NCBI GenBank assembly: GCA_027306695.1
Contig: DAHUZH010000030.1
Span: forward strand, 1-33,754
Length of the DNA stretch: 33,754 nucleotides
From: Acidobacteriaceae bacterium
Lineage (GTDB): Bacteria; Acidobacteriota; Terriglobia; Terriglobales; Acidobacteriaceae
Direction of reading: 5' to 3'
The position numbers and the translations under genes were made by a program. The notes below the pieces were generated by a model. That model did no database searches. It was not told where the DNA came from and worked only from the letters and a program-made list of their open reading frames with translations. Within the stretch, counting starts at the first letter, position 1; each line of letters begins with the position of its first letter. This document shows positions 8,358 through 17,247 of the stretch, one piece after another.

Positions 8358-9668
8358 TTAGCGCTGAAGTGTGGCGATGGTCTCCAGATGGTGCGTTTGC
8401 GGAAACATATCGACAAACTGCAATCGTTGAAGGCGGTAGCCGGATTGTACCAATGCGGCAAGGTCGCGGCCCAATGTCGCCGGATCGCAGGAGACATATA
8501 TGATACGCCGCGCGTTGCAGCGGGCGAGCAGATCGCAAGCCTCCACTCCCCCCACACCGGCGCGGGGAGGGTCGAGCAGGATGAGATCGGGCGCATCTTC
8601 TCCACGCTTTACCGCCTGTTGCAGAAAGTGCAGCGTCGTGGAACTGACTGTTTGGGCATTCGTGCCCTGTAGATTTTTGCGAAGGTCCTTGCACGCCGAC
8701 CGGCTGGACTCGACGGCGACCACGCGCTCGAAACGCTGTGTAAGAGCGAGCGAAAAGAGTCCGACGCCCGCGTACAGTTCCCATGCGCAGTGGCCGCTTT
8801 CATCCCCCACGACTGCCGCAACAAACGTATCGAGCAGAGTGCAATTCACCTGGAAAAACGATCCCAGACTGACGGTATATTCTCTTCCAGCCACGCGATA
8901 TAGCAGACTTTTCTGGCCCCATTGCAACAAGGGCCAGCCTGTATGCGACGTTTCTTTTTCCTGTGCAAATACTGCCGCGCCATGGAGCTGCGGGATTTCC
9001 TTCTGGAGCTTTTGCAGAAATTCCACATAGGAGTTCTGTTGGAACCGTGTTTGGGGATGCACCCACATCGTCATTAGAAATGCAGACTGGTCGTGGTTGG
9101 TGAAGATTTCCATCTCCTGCATATCCAAAGGAACAGCATTGATCTGGCCCAATTCGCAAATAACAGCAATGCAGCGTTCCAGCAATGGTGCGGCGATGGG
9201 GCAACGGTCGATCACGACCATACGGTGAGATTTTTCTTGCCGATAACCGAGCGCAAACTCCGGCTTGCTCTGTACGCGCAAACGGACGCGATTGCGATAT
9301 CCCAAAGCCTCGCCGCTGATTGCGGAGATGGGCGGCAGAGCGCGGACACCCGCGCGAGTGAGGCTTTCCACGAGCATCGCCCGCTTCATTTCCACTTGAT
9401 GCGAATAGACGCTGTGCTGCAATTGGCAGCCGCCGCAGGTCCCGAAAAACGGACATGGAGGGTCGACGCGGAACTCCGATGCGCGCTCAATCTGCTGCGC
9501 TTCGCCCACGCAATAGCCGCGATGTTCTTCCGTAATTTTCGCTTCGACAATTTCCTGCGGCAGCGTGAATGGAACGAACACACGCATGCCGCCAAGCGCA
9601 CCAGACCCTTCGGGAATCCGTGCCAGGCCATGGCCGCCGTAGATGACTTTTTCAATGGAGAGCTTCAC
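8358..9668 (-). CDS. rlmD: 23S rRNA m5U methyltransferase, RlmD/RumA type
   Basis: This SAM-dependent, iron-sulfur RNA methyltransferase makes 5-methyluridine in 23S rRNA. I place the start at GTG 9668, overlapping the upstream stop (GTGA), which gives 436 residues; a longer in-frame start at 9725 would lie inside the preceding gene. A TRAM domain (about 1-60) is followed by the cluster ligands Cys72, Cys78, Cys81 and probably Cys156 (C-x5-C-x2-C spacing). FFQVN (271-275) and the SAM motif ELYAGVGLFSLAL come next. LLDPPRAG and the catalytic Cys394 in YVSCDPATLGRD complete the set. RlmC, RlmD and TrmA are hard to tell apart by eye; because TrmFO already makes tRNA m5U54 here, an rRNA target is favoured. 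Confidence 0.85.
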   Translation of the reverse strand: MKLSIEKVIYGGHGLARIPEGSGALGGMRVFVPFTLPQEIVEAKITEEHRGYCVGEAQQIERASEFRVDPPCPFFGTCGGCQLQHSVYSHQVEMKRAMLVESLTRAGVRALPPISAISGEALGYRNRVRLRVQSKPEFALGYRQEKSHRMVVIDRCPIAAPLLERCIAVICELGQINAVPLDMQEMEIFTNHDQSAFLMTMWVHPQTRFQQNSYVEFLQKLQKEIPQLHGAAVFAQEKETSHTGWPLLQWGQKSLLYRVAGREYTVSLGSFFQVNCTLLDTFVAAVVGDESGHCAWELYAGVGLFSLALTQRFERVVAVESSRSACKDLRKNLQGTNAQTVSSTTLHFLQQAVKRGEDAPDLILLDPPRAGVGGVEACDLLARCNARRIIYVSCDPATLGRDLAALVQSGYRLQRLQFVDMFPQTHHLETIATLQR

Positions 9669-10390
9669 TGCTGGCCCATGTAGAACAGGCTTAATCGAGG
9701 AACATTGTTCTGCTGAAATAAACAACGCCGAAGGAACTGCTGCTCAATCTGCCGGATTTGTGCGGTCTGCAAGCGGCTGCGGTAAGGGGCCAGTTCTCGC
9801 GCGGACTGCTCGCGCAGGATAAGCAAATTTTCCGGCGGCAGGAACGTTTGCAGGGTGGAAAATAGTTGATCTTCCAGCACCAGTAGATGTTGTTCGAGTG
9901 ACTCCAGGGAAAGAGACTTATCTTTTTCTACGCCGTCGCTATCCAGCGACCCAGCAAGCTCAGCCAATCGATTTGCAGTATCAGAGAACATGGCCTGTGC
10001 GTCCGTGGGGATGGTCGCCGCCAGGAGTTGTTCCGCCGCTGTACGCAGATAGCTCACAATGCGCGCCGCTTCAAATCCGCTCTCTTCCGGCGAAGAGGAT
10101 TGCTTGCGGTTTGCACCGGTCGCGGCCTCGTGCATGTCCTCCACCGCACGCAGAACTTCCTGCGCGCAATAGGCCAGGCCGTTGATGCGTCGCGTGCGAT
10201 TTTTGGCCCGGCGAGCTTCATATTTATCGAAGGTTGCATCGATGCCCGCAAGCACGGCTTCCAGCGGAAAGCCGGCCTCCTGCCAGGTCGCAATCAAAGA
10301 CCAGTCGAGCGTCGAAAGCATCAACAACGTTCCGCGCCGCCGCTGGAAATGCTCTTCAATCTCCGTGTAGTAATTGAAATAGTTCTGCAA
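9665..10390 (-). CDS. Conserved protein of unknown function inside the valS-comEC operon
   Basis: I do not recognise a characterised family. The predicted protein has 241 residues, no signal peptide, no membrane segment and an acidic, largely helical composition. The N-terminal 85 residues look most constrained: aromatic and charged start (NYFNYYTEIEEHFQRRRG), then STLDWSLIATWQEAGFPLE, then a basic stretch ARRAKNRTRRINGLAYCAQE. The middle is polar and likely disordered, and the C-terminal third is helical (LEQHLLVLEDQLFSTLQTF onward). The start is TTG 10390, 9 bases after coaX; no ATG lies in range. It overlaps rlmD by four bases, so it is probably co-translated with an rRNA-modifying enzyme. 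A cytoplasmic or RNA-binding accessory role is only a guess. Confidence 0.8.
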   Translation of the reverse strand: MQNYFNYYTEIEEHFQRRRGTLLMLSTLDWSLIATWQEAGFPLEAVLAGIDATFDKYEARRAKNRTRRINGLAYCAQEVLRAVEDMHEAATGANRKQSSSPEESGFEAARIVSYLRTAAEQLLAATIPTDAQAMFSDTANRLAELAGSLDSDGVEKDKSLSLESLEQHLLVLEDQLFSTLQTFLPPENLLILREQSARELAPYRSRLQTAQIRQIEQQFLRRCLFQQNNVPRLSLFYMGQQ

Positions 10391-10399
10391 AATGGCGGC

Positions 10400-11233
10400 T
10401 CAGGCCTCGTGGGGTTTCAGCGCTTTGTGCGGGCGCTGGCGCGTGCTCGACGCCTGGTTGCGCTCATAGATGATGCGCAGCCCTTCCAGTGTCAGCATAT
10501 CGTCCACGCTGGAAATGTATTTCGATTCGTCGGCAATCAGGTGGGCCAAACCCCCGGTGGCGACGCACTTCGTTTCTGCGCCGAGCTTGACGATCATGCG
10601 TTCCAGAATGCCATCGACCAATCCGATGTGCCCGTAGAAGAGACCGATTTGCAGGTTGTCCACGGTGTTCGTGCCGATTACTTTTGGCGGACGCTTGATT
10701 TCAACGCGCGGCAACCGCGCAGCCCGCGCGAACAGCGCCTCTGCGGAAACGTTCAGACCGGGGGCGATGGCGCCGCCCAGAAATTCTCCTTTATGAGAGA
10801 CCACATCAAAATTTGTCGCTGTGCCAAAATCGACAACGATACATGGCCCGCCGTATTTCTCAAATGCGCCTACGCAATTCGCCACCCGGTCCGCGCCAAC
10901 TTCGCCGGGATTGTCGGCCAGGATGGGCAGCCCCGTTTTGATGCCGGGCTCGATAAACAATGGTTTCTGCCCGAAGTATCGTTCGCAAAACTGGTTCAAT
11001 ATCCAGTCGATGGGAGGCACAACGGAGGCGACCACAATGCCGCGAATCGCTTTGCTCTCGACGCCTTCACTTTGGAGAAGGTTGCGGACCAATATGCCAT
11101 ATTCGTCGGCGGTCTGCGGATTGCGCGTGCTGATTCGCCAGGTAGCGCGCAGGTCGCCGGTGTGCCCGTCCGCTTGCAGCGGGTAAAGGCCAATGACGGT
11201 ATTTGTATTGTTCACGTTCAGCACAAGCAGCAT
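10400..11233 (-). CDS. coaX: Type III pantothenate kinase, CoaX, with altered first phosphate loop
   Basis: CoaX phosphorylates pantothenate, the first step of CoA synthesis. The 277-residue length is close to the family. VGADRVANCVGA (Asp115), VVDFGTATNFDVV (Asp135), GGAIAPGL and CVATGGLA are all conserved. The first ASKHA phosphate motif, usually D-x-G-N-T, reads N-V-N-N-T at residues 6-10, so Asp6 and Gly8 are both Asn; I confirmed the AAC codons at the DNA level. Asp6 is among the conserved acidic residues of Thermotoga CoaX. The rest of the active site looks intact, so the protein may still work, perhaps with changed metal or ATP handling. It lies 6 bases after birA, a common CoaX neighbour or fusion partner. 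Confidence 0.9.
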   Translation of the reverse strand: MLLVLNVNNTNTVIGLYPLQADGHTGDLRATWRISTRNPQTADEYGILVRNLLQSEGVESKAIRGIVVASVVPPIDWILNQFCERYFGQKPLFIEPGIKTGLPILADNPGEVGADRVANCVGAFEKYGGPCIVVDFGTATNFDVVSHKGEFLGGAIAPGLNVSAEALFARAARLPRVEIKRPPKVIGTNTVDNLQIGLFYGHIGLVDGILERMIVKLGAETKCVATGGLAHLIADESKYISSVDDMLTLEGLRIIYERNQASSTRQRPHKALKPHEA

Positions 11234-11239
11234 GCGTCC

Positions 11240-12049
11240 TCAATCTTTTGCCGGTTTTTCGCGCACTCCGCCAGAGAGTACAGTGCGAATTCCTTCGCCG
11301 GTCTGCACGCACAGAAAGCCCCGCGTATCCAGGCCTGCCGTGACGCCAGTGTACCCTCCCGCTTCTTCCACCGTGACCCGCTTGCCGCGAATCCAGGTGG
11401 ATTTTTCCTCGATGCGCCGCAAAATGCTTCGGGTCGCTTGCGCGAGGTTGTCGGGACGCAGCAGTCCGGTCATTTCGGTATGCATGGTTTGCAGCAGCGC
11501 GATCAGCAGGTCTTCGCGAGAGGTCAGTCGGTCCAATTCCATGCGGATAGATGTGGCCGTGGTCCGCAACTCCGATGGAAAGCGGCTGTGGTTGACGTTG
11601 ATGCCGATGCCGATTACGGCGTAGCGCACTCGGGTCGCTTCCGCATTCATTTCGGTCAGGATGCCGCCGAATTTGCGGTCCTCAAACATCAGATCGTTGG
11701 GCCAGCGGATATCTGTAACCAATGCAGTTATATTTGCAATGGCCTGCTGTGCGGCAAGTCCTGTCGCGAGCGAAAGCCACAATGCGTCCGCTGGCGTCAT
11801 CTGCGGCCGCAGCAGAATGCTGACGTACAGACCGGCGTGGGGTTCAGAGTGCCAGGCGTGGTCGCTGCGGCCGCGCCCCGCCGTCTGTTCATCCGCAACA
11901 TAGACGCTTCCGTGCGGCGCGCCGTTTGCCGCTTCCTGCATCGCGTAGGTGTTGGTGGAATCGATGGTCGGAAACAGGTGCAGCTTGCCAGCGAAGATCG
12001 TCCCTTCGAGGGCTGAATGCAAGTCGACGGCATCGAACAAATCTGTCAT
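11240..12049 (-). CDS. birA: Biotin--[acetyl-CoA-carboxylase] ligase, BirA without DNA-binding domain
   Basis: BirA activates biotin with ATP and attaches it to the biotin carrier protein of acetyl-CoA carboxylase. The catalytic domain motifs appear in order: PTIDSTNTYAM, DEQTAGRGRSDHAWHSEPHAG (biotinyl-AMP loop), RWPNDLMFEDRKFGGILTE, and GIGINVN. A small SH3-like C-terminal domain follows (GKRVTVEEAGGYTG). There is no N-terminal winged helix, so this is the monofunctional type and not a biotin-operon repressor. I chose ATG 12049 (269 residues); a GTG at 12055 is two codons upstream. Gaps to nadC (13 bases) and coaX (6 bases) fit one operon. Confidence 0.92.
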   Translation of the reverse strand: MTDLFDAVDLHSALEGTIFAGKLHLFPTIDSTNTYAMQEAANGAPHGSVYVADEQTAGRGRSDHAWHSEPHAGLYVSILLRPQMTPADALWLSLATGLAAQQAIANITALVTDIRWPNDLMFEDRKFGGILTEMNAEATRVRYAVIGIGINVNHSRFPSELRTTATSIRMELDRLTSREDLLIALLQTMHTEMTGLLRPDNLAQATRSILRRIEEKSTWIRGKRVTVEEAGGYTGVTAGLDTRGFLCVQTGEGIRTVLSGGVREKPAKD

Positions 12050-12062
12050 GGGCACAAAAAAG

Positions 12063-12947
12063 TTAAAAAATTTCTCCGGTGATGCGCATGCTCAGGTCGA
12101 TGGCTGGGACCGAGTGAGTGAGCGCGCCGACGGAGATGAAATTCACGCCGGTCTGCGCATATTTGCGCACGGTTTCGAGAGTCATGCCGCCGGAGGCTTC
12201 GATGGGAATCTTCGCGGAATGCTTGCGCGCAATTTTGACAGCGTGCTTCGCTTCCGCGGGCGTCATATTATCGAGCAGCAGCGAGTCTGCGCCGCCAGCC
12301 AGCGCTGCTTCGAGTTCTTCGATGGAGCGCACCTCCACCTGGATTTTCTGGCCGGGTTTGCGCAGCTTCATGGCGCGCGCCAGGACTTTTGCAACGCCGC
12401 CGCCGAGAGAAATATGGTTGTTCTTGATCAACACGCCATCGGCCAGGTCCATGCGGTGGTTCTGCCCGCCGCCGCAGCTCACCGCGTATTTGTCCAGCAA
12501 GCGCAGGCCGGGGACGGTTTTCCGCGTGTCGAGAATGGCAACACCTGTGCCCTTCACCGCGTCTACATATTTGCGCGTCTCCGTCGCAATGCCGCACATG
12601 CGCTGCAGCAGGTTCAGCGTCACGCGCTCGCAGGCCAGGATGATCCGCGCATTGCCACGAATCACCGCGACGGCCTGCCCTTTGCGCACGCGCACGCCGT
12701 CGAACATCTCTGGATGGTGGACGACTTCAAAGCGTTGCGAAGGACCTGCATCGAGCTTGCGAAACACTTCCAGAATGCGCGGAATCGCCTCCCATCCGGC
12801 AAGGACGCAGTCCTGCTTGGCGAGGATCGTAGCCGAGGCGGGCAGCTTCGGGTCGAGTGTCAGCTCCGTGGTGGCGTCGTGCGTGGCATGGTCTTCGATC
12901 AGCGCTTGTTCCAGAATGGCGGTGACGCGCTTTGTTTTCCAGTCCAT
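12063..12947 (-). CDS. nadC: Quinolinate phosphoribosyltransferase (decarboxylating), NadC
   Basis: NadC makes nicotinate mononucleotide from quinolinate and PRPP in de novo NAD synthesis. The 294-residue length is normal. The signature series is present: ERVTLNLLQRMCGIAT, DTRKTVPGLRLLDKYAV, GGGQNHRMDLADGVLIKNNHI, IQVEVRSIEELEAAL, LLLDNM, IEASGG and SVGALTHSVPAIDLSM. The early GD-x-T motif is drifted to HDATTE, a mild variation in a less conserved region. The ATG at 12947 lies 3 bases after the valS stop. No nadA or nadB is in the window. Confidence 0.94.
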   Translation of the reverse strand: MDWKTKRVTAILEQALIEDHATHDATTELTLDPKLPASATILAKQDCVLAGWEAIPRILEVFRKLDAGPSQRFEVVHHPEMFDGVRVRKGQAVAVIRGNARIILACERVTLNLLQRMCGIATETRKYVDAVKGTGVAILDTRKTVPGLRLLDKYAVSCGGGQNHRMDLADGVLIKNNHISLGGGVAKVLARAMKLRKPGQKIQVEVRSIEELEAALAGGADSLLLDNMTPAEAKHAVKIARKHSAKIPIEASGGMTLETVRKYAQTGVNFISVGALTHSVPAIDLSMRITGEIF

Positions 12948-12950
12948 CGC

Positions 12951-15734
12951 TTATCGGCTCTCCACCGTGTCGAGGGATTCCAGCGCTGCACGCGTTTTTT
13001 CGATCAAAACGGTCAACTCATCGGCGCGGGTCCGCAGTCCTTCGACGATTTTGGCAGGCGCTTTGACGAGGAAACCGTCATTTTGCAACTGCGACTGTTT
13101 CGATTCCATTTCTTTCTCGTATTTGGCCAGGTCTTTGGTCAGACGTTCGCGCTCGGCGGGAATGTCGATGGACTTTACGTAGTCAATATAAATATCGGTT
13201 GGGCCAGCAACGTACCAGGCAAGATTCGCGTATTTCCCTCGTAAATCACGGTATACGAATTTAACATCTTCTATTGTGGACACCTTTGCAAGTCTTTGAA
13301 GTATGTCGCGATTGTTCTCTACGATCGAATACCCATCCCACATCACAATTTTGACAGGAACGGAAACCTTTTCTTCTATATCAAGCTCCTTTCTGCGTGC
13401 ACGTATGGCAACAACGATGAATATCAGATTAACCATCTGATACTCTGCACGCGGGTCGACCAAAGCCGTGTTGAGTATGGGGTAGCTTGCCAAAGCAATG
13501 GATTCCACAGGCGGTTTATTGTCGTAGAAGGCATGCCAGATTTCTTCGGTTAGAAATGGCATGAAAGGCGAGAGTAAGCGAAGCGCAGCTTCAAAAACGC
13601 TGAATAAAGTGGTGAGTGCGGCTTTCGTTGCAGCTTTATCGCCGGTCTCGCTGAAGTTCAGCCGTATTTTGACAATCTCCAAATACCAGTCGCAGAACTC
13701 ACCCCAAAAGAATTGATAAATAAGATTTGCCGCATCATCGAATCGGTAATTGGCGAGCGCCAGATGTACCTTCTCGGCTGTTGTATTCAATCGCGAGACG
13801 ATCCAGCGTGCTTCCAGCGGGGCGTCGTCCGGTAGCCGCAGCGCCTGATCGAGATTTCGTAGGTCAACTTCAATCCCAACCTCCTTCGCCCGGTCCATCT
13901 GCATGAAAATGAAGCGCGCGGCGTTCCAAATCTTGTTCGCAAACGCGCGATAACCTTCCGTGCGGGCCTCGCTGAACGCGATGTCCGTTCCCGGCGAGGC
14001 CATCGAGGCCAGGGTAAAGCGCACCGCATCCGTCCCGAAGCGCTGGATGATATCGATGGGGTCGATGACATTGCCCTTGGTCTTCGACATCTTCTGACGG
14101 TCGGCATCGCGCACCAGCGCATGGATGTAGACTTCGCGAAACGGGACCGCGTCTTTCAATGTCCGCTGCGAGCCGTCCGGCATCGGCACGTCCAGCATGA
14201 AGTGGCAGCCGAGCATAATCATCCGCGCTACCCAGAAGAAAAGGATGTCGAATCCTGTGACCAGCAATTGCGTGGGATAGAAGGCGGTTAAATCCGGCGT
14301 CCGCTGCGGCCAGCCGAAGACGGTGAATGGCAGCAGGCCGGAAGAGAACCATGTATCGAGTACGTCGGTTTCCTGCGTGAGTTTGGCGCTGCCGCAATGC
14401 GAGCAGACAGCAGGCGTTTCCCGCGCAACCGTAATTTCTTTGCAGTCCGCGCAGTGCCACGCGGGGATGCGGTGGCCCCACCAAAGCTGGCGTGAGATGC
14501 ACCAATCGTGAATGTTGCGCATCCACTCGAAATAGGTCTTCTTGTACTGCTCCGGCGTAAATTGGATTGCGCCGCTTTCGACCGCCTCGATGGCCTTGTC
14601 CGCGAGCGGCTGGATTTTGATGAACCATTGCGTCGAAAGGCGCGGCTCGACGACCGTTTTGCAGCGGTCGCACTTGCCGATGGAGTTGACGTGATCTTTC
14701 ACTGCGACGAGCAGGCCCTGCGCTTCGAGGTCGGCGAGAATTTTTTTGCGTGCGACATAGCGATCGAGACCTGCATAGATGCCCGCTTCGGCATTCATGT
14801 GCGCGGTCTCATCCATCACGATGATAGGCGTTAGCTTGTGCCGCTGCGCGATGGCGAAATCGTTGGGATCGTGCGCGGGTGTCACCTTGACTGCACCGGT
14901 CCCGAATTCCGGGTTGGCCCACTCGTCGGGCAGGATGGGAATCACGCGGTCCGTCAAAGGCAGGCGCAGTTTTTTGCCCTGTAGATGCATGTGGCGCGCG
15001 TCGGTGGGATTCACAACGACCGCGACATCTCCCAGCATGGTCTCCGGCCGCGTCGTCGCAATCGTAATGCCGCCACTGCCGTCGGCCAGCGGGTAGCGAA
15101 TCTCATAGAGCTTACCTTGCTGCTCCTCATGCACCACTTCCAGATCGCTGATGGCGGTCTGGCAGCGCGGACACCAGTTCACGATATACGCGCCGCGATA
15201 GATGAGGCCCTGCTCATGCAGGCGAACGAATGCTTCTCTCACGGCCACAGACAGTCGCTCATCCATGGTGAAGTATTCGCGCGACCAATCGACGCTCGCG
15301 CCCAGGCGCTTCATCTGGTCGAGGATTGCGCCGCCGTATTCCTTCTTCCACTCCCACACGCGCCCGACGAAGGCATCGCGACCAAGTTGCTGGCGGGTCG
15401 TGCCTTCGTTCACCAATTGGCGCTCGACCATCATCTGCGTGGCAATGCCGGCGTGGTCGGTGCCGGGGACCCATAGAGACAGATCGCCGCGCATACGATG
15501 CCAGCGGGTAAGAATGTCCATCTCCGTCTGGTTGAGCATGTGGCCCATGTGCAGACGGCCGGTGACGTTGGGCGGTGGCAACAGAATGACAAATGGATTT
15601 TTGACGGCAGAGGCCGGCGTTGGCACGTCAAACAGGCGCTCGCGCACCCAGTATTCGGCCCATTTATCCTCAATGGCGGTGGGATCGTAGGCTTTAGGAA
15701 GTTCGCGGGGCATGGATTCGGAAGGACTGGACAC
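12951..15734 (-). CDS. valS: Valyl-tRNA synthetase
   Basis: This class I aminoacyl-tRNA synthetase charges tRNA-Val. It has 927 residues. The HIGH motif appears as HMGH (62-65) in PPPNVTGRLHMGHMLNQ. The editing domain has TTRPETMLGD and GTGAVKVTPAHDPND. Cysteine pairs (188/191, 355/358, 428/431, 444/447) may bind zinc. The KMSKS loop is KMSKT (548-552). The anticodon-binding domain follows, and a C-terminal coiled-coil arm covers about 858-925. Starts are ambiguous: GTG 15734 has GGATG upstream, while ATG 15713 is seven codons in. About 13190-13790 (residues 650-850) has distinctly lower GC and rare codons (AGA, ATA, TTA, CGA) than the rest. It heads a seven-gene run. Confidence 0.96.
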   Translation of the reverse strand: MSSPSESMPRELPKAYDPTAIEDKWAEYWVRERLFDVPTPASAVKNPFVILLPPPNVTGRLHMGHMLNQTEMDILTRWHRMRGDLSLWVPGTDHAGIATQMMVERQLVNEGTTRQQLGRDAFVGRVWEWKKEYGGAILDQMKRLGASVDWSREYFTMDERLSVAVREAFVRLHEQGLIYRGAYIVNWCPRCQTAISDLEVVHEEQQGKLYEIRYPLADGSGGITIATTRPETMLGDVAVVVNPTDARHMHLQGKKLRLPLTDRVIPILPDEWANPEFGTGAVKVTPAHDPNDFAIAQRHKLTPIIVMDETAHMNAEAGIYAGLDRYVARKKILADLEAQGLLVAVKDHVNSIGKCDRCKTVVEPRLSTQWFIKIQPLADKAIEAVESGAIQFTPEQYKKTYFEWMRNIHDWCISRQLWWGHRIPAWHCADCKEITVARETPAVCSHCGSAKLTQETDVLDTWFSSGLLPFTVFGWPQRTPDLTAFYPTQLLVTGFDILFFWVARMIMLGCHFMLDVPMPDGSQRTLKDAVPFREVYIHALVRDADRQKMSKTKGNVIDPIDIIQRFGTDAVRFTLASMASPGTDIAFSEARTEGYRAFANKIWNAARFIFMQMDRAKEVGIEVDLRNLDQALRLPDDAPLEARWIVSRLNTTAEKVHLALANYRFDDAANLIYQFFWGEFCDWYLEIVKIRLNFSETGDKAATKAALTTLFSVFEAALRLLSPFMPFLTEEIWHAFYDNKPPVESIALASYPILNTALVDPRAEYQMVNLIFIVVAIRARRKELDIEEKVSVPVKIVMWDGYSIVENNRDILQRLAKVSTIEDVKFVYRDLRGKYANLAWYVAGPTDIYIDYVKSIDIPAERERLTKDLAKYEKEMESKQSQLQNDGFLVKAPAKIVEGLRTRADELTVLIEKTRAALESLDTVESR

Positions 15735-15756
15735 AAAATCATCCAGCCAAATTTCA

Positions 15757-15783
15757 CGATAGCACAGGCGGCCTGTGCTATCG
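15757..15783. promoter_or_regulatory. Perfect 27-base palindrome between the esterase gene and valS
   Basis: A perfect inverted repeat has 13-base arms (CGATAGCACAGGC and its complement) around a single central base. It begins 20 bases after the esterase stop and ends 22 bases before the valS GTG, reading on the minus strand. It is not followed by a T-run on either strand, so a standard intrinsic terminator is not clearly supported. It could terminate the esterase transcript, act as an operator, or form a leader hairpin for the valS operon. A short direct repeat TATCGG lies beside it (15779-15784 and 15793-15798). Confidence 0.55.
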
Positions 15784-15802
15784 GTTACGGGTTATCGGTG
15801 TC

Positions 15803-16990
<1,188 letters not shown>

Positions 16991-17197
16991 TCAATATACA
17001 CAAGGGGCGAGAATCCGTGTCGCACCAGAAAGAATCGCAGCCGGATGTTGGTTTGTGGATCGCAGGCCCTACAAACAACAACGGCGACGACGAAGCACCG
17101 CCGTGAGTGTTGCAGGTTTTTTTGAATTAGAAACTCTGGAAGACCCTGGAATTTTTCTCCTCAGATGTTAAAGCCCCACTGATTTCCAAAACTTACG

Positions 17198-17215
17198 GAC
17201 GGGCTGAAGCCCGTC
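17198..17215. terminator. Short GC-rich hairpin after the bamD homologue
   Basis: GACGGGC, loop TGAA, GCCCGTC forms a perfect 7-base stem. It begins 33 bases downstream of the bamD stop on the minus strand and is followed by GTAAGTTTTGG, a modest T-rich stretch. It probably ends the rpe-bamD transcript. The motif (acgggctgaagcccgtccc) resembles a short dispersed repeat I associate with acidobacterial genomes, so it may be both repeat and terminator. The rest of the gap 16985-17247 shows no gene. Confidence 0.5.
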
Positions 17216-17247
17216 CCTTCCATGCGATTGAACTTCTGGATAAATTT

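Noticed and set aside
10028-12016. 662-codon open frame on the plus strand
   Set aside because: It is antisense to the unknown gene, coaX and birA, all of which have clear family motifs or operon structure. Its translation has no recognisable domain and reads like the shadow of GC-rich codons.
11949-13244. 431-codon open frame on the plus strand
   Set aside because: It is antisense to nadC and parts of birA and valS, with no motif of its own.
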